A stretch of 64,000 bases of DNA, from the NCBI RefSeq assembly GCF_901709675.1, contig NC_051088.1, positions 24,463,193-24,527,192 of the forward strand, written 5' to 3'. Positions 27,301-39,260 of this stretch are shown piece after piece (the first letter of the stretch is position 1; the number at the start of each line of letters is the position of its first letter). Made by a program: the position numbers and the translations under genes. The notes beneath the pieces are model-generated. The model was not told the origin of the DNA. It saw nothing but the letters and a program-made list of their open reading frames with translations, and made no database searches. The stretch comes from Syngnathus acus. Its lineage: Eukaryota > Chordata > Actinopteri > Syngnathiformes > Syngnathidae.

Positions 27301-29436
27301 TTCAGGATGGTTTGGACATTTGTTGGCCCTGGAGCTGCACAGATAAAAAATTGGCTTGAAAATTTCAGAGTGGTTCAACTTTGCTGAAATGATTCTTGGA
27401 ATAAACAAAAGAGACAACAGTGGTTTTACTATAATGGATAAACTGGTAACCAATAAAACCACATTGACTCAAATGATCTCAATTTGATAAGATATGAACA
27501 AAAGCCTTTATTTTGGTTCGTATTAAAATCTTTATTTAACCTCATATCATAAAGTGATATACTACATTTGAAGATGTTTTTTTTTTGGTAGATGAAGTTA
27601 ATGCTAATATTTGACTGACAGCTCTTTGAAGTAAAAGCTCCTTCATTTGTTTCATAAAATAACTTTGAATTATGTCCTAATGAGAGGAATGTGGGATGGG
27701 TCAGACTTGAAATTGTAAAGAATTTGCTCTAGGCCAGCCAACACTAACATTGAAACGACAGAGAATCAAAGAGATGCTCATGCTTTTGCTTGAACCGACT
27801 ATTACATCATTATAAATGTCATTAAATATCAGAAGAAGCTGCTCAAAAGAGGGAACGATATTAACGAAGGTAGAAAGCAATATCATACTTTTAAGAAGGC
27901 CTGCTGTATGTGGCTTCAAATGTTTTCATTTGCACTCCCACAAAACGCATGAAAAAAAAAGTATCTCAAAAAGTAACATGCAATTATATTGAATAATCGT
28001 AAAGTGCTTTAACTTGAATTGGAATGGAGGTGTGGGAACCTAAAGATGTAAAGGCAAACATCAAACAATTTAATCACGCTACCTGTTGCTGCACGTCTAG
28101 CCCCGCCCCTTTCTGGTGTTAGCCGCTAATAATACGCACACACATTAGCTGCTTTTTCTTTGCCGTATATAATGATAATAACCCATCTGTCCACTTCCTT
28201 CTATCAAGATTATTTTGAAGAAACTAATATTTAAAAAAAAAAAAAATGGCGGTGTCCGACAAATGATATAATTTTGCAATTGGGTCCTTAAAGTGACTTC
28301 TTCATTCTTGGCTTGGAAAAAGCCAGCAAGAAAACTTGTACCCATTATGATGACAGGAGTTTTTTTTTTTTTTAAAGTGAGACTTTCCGCTTCTTGGCCA
28401 TTTTACATTCCGCCTTGGAGTATGTAAGGGGAAAAAAAAAAGTCTTATGAACCAAATTTGTCAGTTAGTGAAGGACAGCATTTTGCTTAGTTCATTAAAT
28501 TGTGTTTGTGTTCAGGCAATAATTTCTTTTTTTATGTTGCCATGTTCATCTGATTGTAAAATATCATTCTCAGTAGCTATTGCAAAACATTTTTGTCTCG
28601 TGCATTTTCACGGCGTGGACCGAACCTCCTTACCGCTAAAGGCGCAAAATAATCACTGGAAATGAATATCGGGTTCATTCCGCAAAGTTTTCGCCACAAG
28701 CACTTTCTGGCTTGCCAAGAGGCGGACCGGAGTCATCAATCGATCAAGTCGAGCTCGCTCGGGCTTTTGACTTCCTTGTCATGTATGAATTGTGAGCGGA
28801 GCTTATTAAACATGAGCCGAAGGATTCCGTACTTACAGTTCAGTTAACAGGTGCAGTCGGTGGAAGGCTCTGGGCTCAATCTCGCTGATGTTATTCATGC
28901 TTAGATCCCTGAGGAGAGAGAAACAACAGAACAAAAGTATCAATCAACCAACGAGCTACCTTATCGACGGTCTTTGAAGATTGTCAGCCCGTGTAAATTA
29001 TATGGCGACGAACCGCATTTCATACGGTGATCAATCATCTATATGAGGGAGTTGAAGGAGGAAAGGGAAATGTTGAGTGAAACTTTGTCGGGCAACTAAT
29101 TTCAACCTTTTCCTCTTTTCCAGATGTCTCACTCGAACTTTTCTCTGATCTGATCGCTCGCTCATCCCCCCCCCCCCTCCCCTTGGGAGATTGTATCATT
29201 CCACCTTTCTGCTCGCTATGGTTTGAAATTGGACAGTGACAACATCCATGTCAGCCCGCGGAGGAAAACACATCTAACCTTGTGCCTCGGTCACGTCGGG
29301 CCCTTTTTGACAAACACCATACGGAATGCGCTGAGGTCATCGCTATTCTTTTTGCCTCTCACTTGAGACGTGTTTCTTTGTGTCGGTGATACTAACCATC
29401 GCTCATGAGGCCAGACCACCAGGCGAGCAAGTGTAA

Positions 29437-29477
<41 letters not shown>

Positions 29478-32400
29478 AAAAGCCCGTCAAAAGTCGGGAG
29501 CTTTGACTCACGACCACGCTCGCTGTTTGTTTGTTGAGTCAGACAAAGTTGGCTTGAAAGAATTCATCCACTGGTATGCTCTTTGGAAAAAACGATTTGA
29601 CTTGTATTCATATTTAACTGTTCTGACAGCTCCGTGCCATCTTGTCAAGGGAAAAAGGGGCAAATATGAATCAGTTTGTTCCACATTCATTTCTTTTTTT
29701 GTAATTACATCGCCTTTTTATAGCTCTGCTGACATTTAATACATTCCTTATGAACTCCGCAGGGGGTCAAAGGGCAGAACAGAGCTCCTCAAGGTGTCAG
29801 TCGAGGGCATCTATATCGGGTGGCGTCAGCCAGTCCTCTCATGACGTTGTCACATGACAAGGTAGGCCATTCATCTTCCATTTACGCTAATTAGAACAAA
29901 TACCACACAACTTGCCTGTTATTTGTGTTCCATTCTGATATTTTAATGAGTCGCTACACAGTTTGTATATCTTGGAATGACATTGAGAGCACAAGCCAGA
30001 AAAGGTAGCAAAAAAAAAAACAATTGTGGATTACAAATTACATCCCAAGTGCTTTTCATCTTTCACGTGTCAACAACAGGCCCTGAAACTAACTGATTAT
30101 GAAAACAGTTCAAAGTGAAATGAGCCGTATAGAAAATGCGATCAAATTCAATTGGGCTACAAAGTTGAAATTGTTTCAATGGCTCCCAGCTGGAGGCGGC
30201 TGAGCTCCATCTGGGCCAAAAACCGCACGCCGCAAGTGTTTCTTCCCTTCTGTCGTTTTATCAACAATTTTTTAATTAGATTCGTTTATTTGAAGCATGC
30301 CGCGGATTGTTTTCGACAGCTAATATTGGGCCGGTGCCCTTGCAAAAAAAACAACAACACTGATGATGTAATATTTGCGATACGCACAAAATCCAAAGAC
30401 TTCACGCAGCTTCTCCAAAAGACGATAACACGCCATTATCTCCTCGCTCCCCCCCCCCCCGACGGAATAGACAAGCTCCAATGGGTAAAATGTTTCAAGA
30501 TAAAGACACAACGGTGAGTCATGGGGAAAGGTTGAGCGAGTGTGGCTCGAGACATTTCTCCAGCGCAGGCCAAGGCCTCTGCTGACAACTTGACGTATGG
30601 TTGGAAGGCACGGCGCTATGGCTTGTTTTTAAAATCAAATAACAGCTGTGGCTTTTTTAAACCATGATAATTATGATTGATGACTACCACATGTGCATTG
30701 TGTCGGCTGGCGCTGTGACGTGCGGATATTTTCAGCGCGGGTACATGAAATGAGAAAGCAAGAGCTTTTTGCAATTGAGGTTTCTCTCTTCTAATTTGAT
30801 GTGTGTGTGACAGCATCTTTGACTTGAAATCGACAATTTATTCATTCATCCATTATCCTTACCGAACATGCAAAATCCACACAGGAGCCGGAATCGAACC
30901 CGCGATCTTTGAACTGTGAGGCAGATCAATTTCCTTTCCTTATCAGAAAATGATCCATTTATGAAACTTGCTTATGGGGGCTGCTTATATACACTACCGT
31001 TCAAAAGTTTGGGGTCACAAAATTGTTTGGGTGACCCCAAACTTTTGAACGGTAGTGTAAATATTATTATAATAAAATATTATGAATTAAATATTATAAA
31101 TTATATCTTATATTTGTGTAAGATTATATATAATCTATGAATATAAGTATACATATATATTATAAGATTTATTACACAGAAGATTATATATATAATCTAT
31201 AAATAATTATCTAAATAAATATATACCCAAACAATTTTGTGACCCCAAACTTTTGAACGGTAGTGTATTCCCACACGTCTTTCAACTTGCAGAGGCACAC
31301 AGGAAATATCAGCCTTTGAGATCTGGAACAAATGCCGACTGATGCCCTCAAGCCAACGAGACACAGACTGTTGAATGAGTGGCAAAAGCTGCCATCGAAT
31401 GTCTCCATCTCTTCTGATGATGAAATGATTCATCGGGTAACCGTGTCAAGGTGTTTTTCTTAAGGGCTGAGATTTCTATTCATCGCCGTGGGCCTTGTGT
31501 TCTTTTATCCTGTGCCACTCTAGCTTCCAATCTCTGCTTCAAATTTCAACCGGAGCGTGGAGTTACATCGAGCGCTTGTTACAATAGTGTGATTCATCAT
31601 ATTTCCTTTTTTTTTTTTTTTTTTTGCCGTCAGCCCAACCAACCGCTCAAGTATGTTATCGGCTTTATGATCAAAGGCCCGAGTGTGAATGTGCCCTATG
31701 TGTCTTTTCTGGATCATTTCGAGCTGGTGGCCTACCTTGACAAGCGCGATGATTTAGCGCGACAAAACAACCGGCCGCAAGCTTACGAAACACAACCGCG
31801 CCGCTGTGAGGTCACTCACTACAATCGGGAACCACCGTGGCATTTTGGAAGACGTAATTCCAGACCACCCTGGTGAGTGAATTCAGAAGGAAATTGACTT
31901 GATGATATCACAGGATTCATCTTTGTGTAGATCTCCAGTCGCTGCGAGCATAGAATGATCGAATTGGTTCAAAGTCGTGACAGAAAAAACGAAGCTTCAA
32001 GTATGCTTCATGAAACAGTTGTATTTTTTTGACTCCTCTAGATGGCACTGTAGGTTAAAAAAATGGGTTTACCTCATTTCCGAGCCAATACCAAGTCACC
32101 GTGGTTGGTCCAGTCTTGCAAAATTTATAGCTCAGCAAAATCAGTTAAGAATTACCTTCTTCTTTGACATCAATGTCAATGTCGTTGGCATTTATACAAA
32201 TATGCACATTGCCCTTGGGAAGGATCTTGTCTCCATGGTTTTGACAGTATAACCTGTTCCAAAAGCCATTACCCCCCTGTCAGATTTGTCTTCTTTATAT
32301 CCTAACATCCCAGCAAATCCATTATCCCGCCGTGTTCAGGCAAAGTCTCGCACCCAGCAAACAGCGCCCGTGAGATTTGTTCCTTTGAAAGGCAAAGAAC

Positions 32401-35400
32401 ATTGGCCATGGTGGAAAACAACAACCAGGGTAGGATTTGTGTATTTGCCATAGTTTGGGCCACGCCTGGGCTGTTTTTTACCGTCACTATGACAGTAAAG
32501 TCTTCCGTCACGTTCAGCTAGTCCGCTTAGCGCTTTCAATGAAAGAGGATCTTTGATCCCGCCTTCAATGGGGCCTAAATGCTTTAAGGTGAGGTCTCTA
32601 TTTGCTTTTTATCTTTTTTTTTTTTTAAACAAACAAACTACTTTGGCTCCTCTCATTCTTTCTTTTCTCGACTTCCTGGGAGGGAGCGCTTTGTGTAAGA
32701 AGCAACTCTCTTTATCGGGGGCCTTCTCTTCTGTCTCTCATTCATCTGCCACAAAGAGCAGAAGGGTGAGGAAAATCTTTTCACCTGGACAAGAATGTCC
32801 ACCGGGACAACTGGGATACAAAAGAGCACAGGAAACGGATAGGGAGGAAGAGAAAAAGACCAGATAAGGCAGAAAGGAGGGATTGTCGTTTTGGGGAGAG
32901 TGACAGCCGGATGTCCGGGTGGAGAAAGCGGCTCTTCACTTTGGGGGTCATGTCATGGGAAACCCGTTTGTGCCCTGTGGGAAGTCTTCATAGACTGGTA
33001 TAGTGCGCGCGGGGCACATACACGCTTTTATGTCCGCTTCTTGTCCTCCCACACATAAGACGGAGGGGAGAGGGGTGAAAGGTCAAGCACTTCACTAATG
33101 GAACAGGAAGTGTTGGAACAGTGTGACATACAACTGCCTCCGAGATGTGGACGGGGACTGACAGGCAGCTGTTGTGAGCTGGCCAAAAGAGCCTTCGTAG
33201 TTTATTATCCCATTTTTGGTGTGTTTATAAATAAAAGCCATACCTCGTAAAGCTCATTCACAAATGCTCCTGATTTTTTATTTTTTTTGCTTTCAAAGCT
33301 AATATTTAGCAATGACAGTTTTTATTGTGCAAAGATCCCGGAAGATGATACAATTCAGATTCTTCGTAGTTTATTATCCGATTTTTTGTGTGTTTAAAAG
33401 TGATACCTCGTAAAGCTCTTTAACAAATGGCCCTTAATTAAAAAATTTTTTTTTTTTTGCTTTTAAAGCTAATGTTTAGCGATGATAGTTTTTATGATCC
33501 AAAGATCCCGGAACATGATACAATGCAGATGCTTCGTAGTTTATTATCCTATTTTTTGTGTGTTTATAAATAAAAGTGATACCTTTAACAAATGCCCCTT
33601 AATTTAAAAACATTTTTTTTTTGCTTTCAAAGCTAATATTTAGCGATGACAGTTTGTATTGTGCAAAGATCCCGGAAGATGATACAAAACGCAGATTCCC
33701 GGGGTCGGTTTGCCTTTATGGCTTCATTGGGTTGAATGGCAGAAACAGGAGGACGCGGGATCTAGTTTGAAATAATTTAGCACTGTCCTCCCAGATCGCC
33801 TTCTCTGCTCCATATAACGTACGGAACAGTGGCCGCACGCAGATAACATCGAGAATGAACGGAAATCTTAAGCCAAAGGCTGCTAATGAAGACATGCGGC
33901 TGCTGTCATTTTGAAGCCATTTACTTTGGCCCTGTGCCGTGCATGTAAAGTACACCCATTGGAGTTTTTCTTCCTTCTTTTTTGACATGTAAATCTCATC
34001 ACAGTGGCACAATTCCCAGCTGATGGAAAACACACGTGCTTGTAGAATTTCTACGATAGTCTTTAAACTCAGCCTCCGATTTTTACTCTTGAGATTATTT
34101 TACCTCATTAAGCAGAATCTTAAAAATGACTTTAAAAGCCATTAGATGAGCTATCCAGTGTGAAAGTCATCAAGAGTAATAATTGGCAGGTGTATTTATT
34201 CCATTTATACAGTACAGGACATTTTTTTTTTTTTTTTTGCAAAGCACAATGGCATCTCTGTCAGTGGAAAAGCGACAAGGATATTCATGCCAGCACTCAC
34301 ACGCGCAAACATTCCCATGAATGAAAGGGGCAGAATTGGAATCTGGGCCATGTCGGCCTTCTGAATTCACTCAGTCAGAGGCACCCCTCATCCTCATGTC
34401 CCAGGCAGCACATTCCAAGCCTCCATATCATACTTACGTCACGCCACATTGCCTCTAAACATACAAGGAGGAGTCACTCTCTGGCTACACTTTTATCCAT
34501 CCACTTCAAGTCAGACTCAAGGTCTGGGGGCCAGATACGGCCCCTCACATCATTTTATGTGGCCCGTGAAGACAGATTGTGTCAAGACTAAAATTACAAA
34601 TTGTCTTCCCATTGGAAATAGAGATAGCAATTTTTTTTTTTAAAGATTTTGAACAGTTTTGACTAATCTCTGATTTCAAAACTAGTTATTCATCAGTTTG
34701 TTGTGTAGCCCATACTGCATATACACACTTATTTAGGTTAATGGCCCTCTGAAGGAAACGACGACAAAATTGTGTTTGACTCCCCTGACCTAAAGTATAG
34801 CTGCAGCATGTCAAGAAAAAGAATAGCAGCTCATTTAAAACTGTTCCGGCTGATTGTTCAAAAAAGAAATACATACAATGACTAATGCCTTTAAAGTTCA
34901 ATTTACATTGATGCCATGTTGCCATTGAGATTTGTTTTTTCCACAAAGCACACTGAGGGAGGCTACTGTCTCTTCTCCATTTCCCCCTGGAGAAACATTA
35001 TTGTATCCATTGTGCGTCTACCTGCCGTCTGTCCCCGAGAGACATTTAAGAGCTTCCCAGGTTGATGTCAGGAAAGCACAAGCCGGAACACTAACTGCCC
35101 ACTCCTTTCCGACACCCCTCAGGCGCAAGTATCAATTTTCTATCCGACGGAAGTGCTTGTCATGTTCTCTAGAGGAGAGGGATGAGGAATTACTCTCAAC
35201 ACGTTTGGCAGATTCTTCTGCTTTTACAGGAAGGAAGAAACAAAAGGAACAAGAGGGGAAGATAACATGACTTCCTTTTCTTTGTGATGGCGTTTTCTTT
35301 TGAAATCAGAGGTGCATTATCCTCTCTTATCGGATTGGAGGCTTGCTGTCAATGTAACCTCTGTGCGCACTATTAAAATTGACAAGTATTCCCAAAGAGT

Positions 35401-38400
35401 TCATGCATTTTTTTTTTTTTTTTACTCTTAAACAGTGGTTCTTGTTGAAGGTTTCATAGGCGCATTCACCGAACCCGTCTAGTGAATCATAAAATTCATT
35501 TTTTCAAATTCAAGACATAAATGTTTTTTACTAGTGCACAAAATGAGCCGTGCATGAACATCACCTTGGTCAAAGAACAAAATCACCACAATGTATGAAC
35601 TCAATGACATACCAGCAAATCAGTGCGACTTCTGCCGAGATATGCGTCATCACGACATTTTCGTGCCGAACCCCTGAGATGGAACCCAGGTTAAGAAGCA
35701 CTGCTCTAAAAAAATAAAAAAAACGCAACCCTCCACATGTTTACACCTACTTTAATCTGTTCAAGTCCATCCATACGTCTTGTCAAGAAAAGCATGAAGG
35801 CAACCAAACGCAATTGTCTACTGATGCAGGGGCTGATAGTGAAACAGAAGTCCGTCCAAAACACACGCACAAAGGCTGCTCTTGGTTTTCAAGTGTTCTA
35901 CCTCAAACAATTCACCCCCATTGGCTTGGGTGTCTCCATCTGTCTGTCTGTCGCGCGATCCGCCCTGTCTCTTTTTTTTTTTCTTCTGTCTCAGACATGT
36001 GACCCCGGTCACTCATGATAGGAATCATTCCATCAAGATAATAACGAAATGACACGCACACGTCAGTTTTATTTACTGCCACAACACGGAGGGGGGAGTT
36101 TGTGTCTAAAATAAGTGCGTGCCACTCTTTGGATGCTTTGAAATGTTCAGGTTTTTCCTCTTCATCCTCCTGTTCATTTTATAGTCCTGCTTCATTTCAG
36201 CTGGCTGGAAAGCATAATTCCCTCCCTCAGCAGTCTGGGTGGTCTTGCGTGCGCGCACACACACACACACGATGGTTTTCATCCGTCTGGTACTGTACGA
36301 GCTGCAGTTTCCATTAGAAGTTCACCACCGGTAAAAAAAAAAAAAGCATCACCTAATCACTGCTCGATTCCAGCCTCCGACGTGGTCACTTCATGGGGAA
36401 AACATTCTATTTTTTAGCGAAGTGACATCTTGAGCTTCTTTTTTCATCTAAGCATGAAGCCAATGTCTGATGTGCACACTGTACAGTACACGCTGTCTCC
36501 GAGCCCAAAGCGCTCTCCCTCCTCTCATCTAATATCAAAGAATCTTTTCACGTCTCACATGACAGCTCATTTCATCCATGGCCCCCAGATATGAATTTGG
36601 TACAGTAAATACCTCGACCTGCATAAAGGGATACTGAAGTGATTACAATGAAATGGTGCGTCTACCTGTTTACCCAGAGCTCGGCCGAGTGTGCAAATAA
36701 ACAGCAGGAAATAGAAGGCTTGGCCTCCAGCGTTAAATACGTTCGAAGCGCTCTCTCATGACACGGCCGGATGATGTCATGCAGTTTCACAACCTCATGT
36801 GGATCAGGTTTGTAATGTGGACTGTTCCCAAGCAAATCTCTGCAAACCTGCACGCTGTGCCGGAAGGCTGATCCCAACTCCACTTTTACACTCGGCTCAC
36901 TTGTCGCTCATGTCATCTTTTGTAGTTCGGGGCAAAGTAGGTGTGTGATGTCATCACTTTAGTATCGCTACAACCGTCCCCACGTTCCTCCTCGTGCGTT
37001 GGTGCGACTGTGTGTGTGGGCGTGTGCGGTTGGTCGCAGCGTTTATTTTTTCTTGCTCTAAATCACCCCTCAAACTCACTAATTGCTCCAGTTCCAGTGT
37101 TAGGTAATGAAGGGAAATGAACAATTACTCTCATGTTTGTAGCCAATGTTGGTGGGTGTATCTGTTACAGGCGTGGAAGGAAATTAAGAGTCGTGCACAG
37201 AAGGAGTCCCAGGTCATGGCTGGTGCGTTGCGTTTGCGGGCGTGCCTTACCGAGAGACTCTTGGATAGATGTGACCCTGAGGATTCCCGGTGAACAGAAG
37301 AAATGTGGAAATTGGATGCGAGTATCGCAGATGTGGACTCAGGCATCATTCATGGAGAGTTATCCATTGTATCCTGCCTTTTTTTTTATGACATCAACTT
37401 TTGATCTTTCCCGACCCGTTGGAATTCCATCCCACTGTAAAACTTGTACATGTGTGAGTAACGGCTCCATCACAGTTTCCTGGATTTGACTTCAGTCACC
37501 TCTATCAGTTATCGAGACATGCCTGTAATCTGTCCTCGGAGGCCCGTGTCGAAAAGTCATTTGAAAGTTTTGGCAGCTTTGTCAGAAAGTCGTTCACGTT
37601 GTGTATATTGTCTCTGTTCTTACTTTGACACTCCTGGTGGGAAGCGGCTACTTTGCCTGAAGACATCATGTCCACAAATGTTGGACCGTTGCAACGTGCA
37701 TTTCTTTTTTTAAATCTGAACTTTTCCACAAACTTTGCTTCATGAGTCAATAATCTCTTGAACGAAACAAAAGACAGTTTTGTGTATTCATAACGACAGC
37801 AGCTCATTCATATTCGACATGAAAGCACTCATTTGAAGGTCAAGCCAATTTAGCAAAGGTCAACATTGTTAAAGTCATGCTGTAAAGATTCTTAAATTTG
37901 TGACAAAGAAGGCTTTGAAGAATAAATAACTCTATCGTCAATATATAATTGATCAGGACAGTGTGAGAAAAGACAGGGAAGGTCCTTAGTAAAAAAAGAA
38001 GTGTACCCAAGGTTAATCCTTGAGGAACACCTCTAGTCTGAACGAATGAATTTGACACCTTTTTAAAAAAAACTCATGATTTTCTACTCCCTAAATGATA
38101 AACCACAATACATTTCGATCATGTACCAAAAATGACCTAAAGCCCAAAAAAGAACGCTTCATAGCTTCCAAGGTTCAGGTGCAGCTCACGAAATTGAACT
38201 TCCTGAGCCACATCTCGAGCTTGTGGTTTACACTCTCACTATTTAGTACCATCAAAATAAGATACACAATAATCATAAACGTATACACAGCAAATTAACC
38301 ATCACACACACACCTTGCCTCTCAACTAGTCCCCAGTTGGTGCTCAGAAACCAAATGAAGTGGTCCATTCATTCTTTCTAGGAGGTCAACACAAACACAC

Positions 38401-38772
38401 TCAACGTTTTTCTCCACAAACTGCTATTGTCGCTGTCCTGCTCACACTGACATTTTTCCCCAGTGTGAACAAACATGTTGCCTTAAAAAAAAACAAGCCA
38501 TTCGATATCAGCCAATATCAGAAGCAGGAAAGGAAGCGTTTTCCTTGCTCGCTTGTTACTCACAAGTAAGTGGTGAGAGGGCTGATGTCGCTCGGCACAG
38601 ACGATAGTCCCGCCTCGGAGCAGTCCACCATGATGAAGATGGTGTCTTGTTCGCACTGGCATGCCAATGGGCACTGCGAAGCGGCTGCTCCCTGCCTGTC
38701 CTGAACGCGCTCATTAGCCCCGGATGCCCCGACCCCGTCGAGCACGCAGAGAAGAAAAAACACGGCCAGCAT
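13715..38772 (-). CDS. lgr6: Leucine-rich repeat G protein-coupled receptor 6
   Basis: Seventeen coding exons, in transcript order: 38772-38564, 28908-28837, 25550-25479, 24013-23942, 20207-19992, 19551-19480, 18601-18533, 18083-18012, 17908-17837, 17490-17422, 16832-16761, 16651-16586, 16510-16439, 16118-16047, 15642-15517, 15396-15257, 14937-13715. All phases agree; 921 codons. A signal peptide ([15 protein letters not shown]) and Cys cap CPLACQC precede 17 LRRs (about 70-467), mostly one per 72-nt exon, with three on the 216-nt exon. A short hinge ([11 protein letters not shown]) leads to one exon for the seven-helix domain and tail. [11 protein letters not shown] and [20 protein letters not shown] are LGR6-like. 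The ATG at 38772 is the first in frame. Lgr6 binds R-spondins and potentiates Wnt signalling at the plasma membrane. The hinge is shorter than in human, and helix 7 reads NPLLF, not NPLLY. Confidence 0.95.
15703..15992. mobile_element. hAT MITE in an lgr6 intron
   Basis: The ends are CAGAGGCGTAGCCAGGAA and TTGGCTACGCCTCTG, an inverted repeat. A perfect 8-bp duplication, CATGCTAG, flanks it (15695-15702 and 15993-16000). It is 290 bp and non-coding. Intact duplication and clean ends suggest a fairly recent insertion. Confidence 0.88.
16682..16709 (+). repeat. (ACTTG)n pentanucleotide repeat
   Basis: Five to six tandem ACTTG units inside an lgr6 intron, between the exons at 16586 and 16761. 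The flanking TAGTGTATGCATG is itself repeated on both sides, so the repeat may have grown inside a short duplication. Confidence 0.75.
19639..19972. mobile_element. TA-flanked MITE in an lgr6 intron
   Basis: Left end CAGTAATCCCTCGTTTATCG and right end GCGAGGGATCACTG are inverted repeats bounded by TA on each side (19637-19638, 19973-19974). GCGATAAACGAAACGCGAAG near the right end mirrors the left. Probably Tc1/mariner-like and non-autonomous. Confidence 0.7.
20442..20935 (-). mobile_element. 3' fragment of a non-LTR retrotransposon
   Basis: Read on the minus strand, about 20935 to 20727 encodes the C-terminus of a LINE polyprotein: [15 protein letters not shown], then [20 protein letters not shown] and [18 protein letters not shown], then a stop. 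A 3' UTR follows and ends in GACAATAAAGCTGAC. This is the well-known tail of teleost CR1/Rex-type LINEs. The reverse transcriptase core is missing. It lies antisense to nothing, in the same direction as lgr6. Confidence 0.8.
21063..21222. repeat. Large inverted repeat with CCAAT boxes
   Basis: Two arms of about 70 bases (21063-21136 and 21150-21222) are near-perfect inverted copies around TTTTCTGCAG. Each arm carries GCCATTTTG-like, ATGACATCACAG and AACCAATCAC segments. The DNA could fold into a long hairpin. It is probably a MITE, but no target duplication was identified. Confidence 0.65.
22584..22907 (+). mobile_element. hAT element copy, diverged
   Basis: Starts CAGGGGTGTCGAGCTCA and ends TTTGATACCTATG. 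Internal GCATTGCAGTCATAG and GGCGGGCCGTATCTGGGC match the family at 3798 and 58880 with several changes. No matching flanking 8-mers, so an older insertion. Confidence 0.7.
22993..23382. mobile_element. TA-flanked MITE with GCGCC repeats
   Basis: The ends CCGTATTTTCCGGACTACAA and CGGGAAAATACGG are inverted repeats bounded by TA. Inside, the phrase GCGCCTTATAGTCCGGTGCG recurs several times in direct and inverted orientation. It is a known style of teleost palindromic MITE, related in ends to the copy at 8219. Confidence 0.7.
24441..24631 (+). repeat. Two-copy tandem duplication, about 103-bp period
   Basis: Copy 1 (24441-24529) and copy 2 (24545-24631) share TTTTTACATTTTTAAAAGCA, GCTCATAACAG and AGGATCATATTTCGCTG with few differences. 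It lies in the lgr6 intron just left of the duplicated LRR exon. It may reflect the same unstable patch. Confidence 0.75.
25027..25099 (-). pseudogene. Dead duplicate of an lgr6 LRR exon
   Basis: This 73-base stretch is a decayed copy of the functional lgr6 exon at 25479-25550. On the minus strand it reads CGAATCTCTGGAAATCAGCT and then TGAGGTATATGTCAGGCC, matching the real exon with about 8 mismatches in 62 compared bases, by eye. One extra base shifts the frame near its 3' end. The acceptor is AAA instead of TAG, and the donor GTGAG is now GAGT-like, so it cannot be spliced normally. Flanking intron similarity (about 24790-24910 against 25190-25290) shows a tandem segment duplication of roughly 450 bp. 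Confidence 0.8.
25551..28836. other. lgr6 intron 2
   Basis: No coding exon seen on either strand. It contains the partial hAT copy at 25777 and A/T-rich DNA with several poly(A) and poly(T) tracts. I saw no conserved-looking block, but I could not compare species. Confidence 0.5.
25777..26050 (+). mobile_element. hAT element copy, partial
   Basis: Begins AAGGTGTCAAAACTCATTTT and continues with GGAGGGCCGTTATGACTACC, as in the family at 3798. The right part has decayed: GCGGGCC is only recognisable as CGAGCCACAAAAAAATG, and the terminal GACACCTGTG is lost. No target duplication seen. Confidence 0.55.
29441..29476 (+). repeat. C36 homopolymer
   Basis: Thirty-six consecutive C. In the lgr6 pre-mRNA this is a G36 run that could form quadruplexes. 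Length may be inexact because such runs sequence poorly. Shorter C or G runs occur at 105, 18151, 18359, 19008, 41455 and 41640. Confidence 0.9.
30838..30926 (-). repeat. SINE-like interspersed repeat fragment
   Basis: On the minus strand it reads CTCACAGTTCAAAGATCGCG then GGTTCGATTCCGG and CTCCTGTGTGGATTTTGCAT. This is the familiar core of a very abundant teleost repeat with a tRNA-like B box. The rest of the element is absent, so it is not a functional tRNA gene. Confidence 0.6.
30992..31265. mobile_element. Nested inverted-repeat MITE
   Basis: The left end CACTACCGTTCAAAAGTTTG and its complement at the right end form inverted repeats of about 40 bases, bounded by TA. A third copy of the end (31031-31058) lies inverted inside the element, close to the left end, so the left 70 bases form their own hairpin. 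The middle is A/T-rich. This motif is widespread in fish genomes. Confidence 0.7.
33195..33690 (+). repeat. Threefold tandem repeat, unit about 165 bp
   Basis: Three diverged copies each start CTTCGTAGTTTATTATCC and contain AAAGCTAAT, TTTAGC and AAAGATCCCGGAA. Poly(T) length varies between copies. No open frame, so a local minisatellite in lgr6 intron 1. Confidence 0.8.
34508..34787 (-). mobile_element. hAT element copy, minus orientation
   Basis: Read on the minus strand, it starts CAGGGGAGTCAAACACAATT and ends with GGCCCCCAGACCTTGAGTC. Internal GTGGCCCG-like and TTTGACTAATCTCTG segments match the 22584 copy. Diverged, with no target duplication recognised. Confidence 0.65.
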
Positions 38773-39260
38773 GTCTGAGCGTCCACCTGTCTGCCTCGAC
38801 ACCTGTCTCACTTTCTTCTGGTTTGTCTCTTGTTGCAGCTGAGGGGAGAAAAAACAGCTCCCTGCTCTTTCTCAAATTTTTTTTTTTTTTTTTTTTAAAT
38901 GATGGATCCTAATCAAAGATTGAGACAAACTTATTTCTTCAGGAACTCTGCACTTGCCGCTGTCACATCTCTTCTCTTCAAGTCCTAATTTGATGTCCTT
39001 CCCATATGCCCTCTAGTTTCTCATCATGTATCCCCCCCCCACAAAATGCACACTATCGTCCCCTTTTCTCTCTTGTAAATATATCCGAGGCTTTCTGCCT
39101 CCCACTCCTTACCTATTGTAGAAGGAGCGCACGAGCGGCGAGTGAGCTCCTCTCATTGGCTCGTAATTTAGGGATGGGCTGGAGCATCTCTAGGAGGTGG
39201 GAGGGGCCGCTGAGTCCTCTCCGCTCCCTTTCTCCCTTGCTTTGCCCTGTTTTATTTCGC
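38773..39260 (-). promoter_or_regulatory. Presumed lgr6 promoter region
   Basis: This stretch lies immediately upstream of the lgr6 ATG. It includes a moderately GC-rich patch (39120-39240) with CCAAT in the sense direction (GAGCCAATGAGAGG, near 39160) and AGGGGCGG-like or CCCCTCCC boxes. Transcription start is not determinable, and the call rests on position and composition. Confidence 0.35.

Larger units (their letters stand above)
28909..38563. other. lgr6 intron 1, about 9.7 kb
   Basis: Long first intron with no supported exon. It holds a 36-base C run, a SINE-like fragment (30838), a nested inverted-repeat element (30992), a threefold tandem repeat (33195) and a hAT copy (34508). Long first introns often carry enhancers, but nothing here can be called one from a single genome. 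Confidence 0.5.

Noticed and set aside
30870-30926. tRNA-like GGTTCGATTCC motif
   Set aside because: It is only the B-box part within a common interspersed repeat. There is no acceptor stem or anticodon arm.
38772-38811. Upstream extension of the lgr6 start to 38811
   Set aside because: That frame starts with GTG, not ATG. The ATG at 38772 gives a normal signal peptide.
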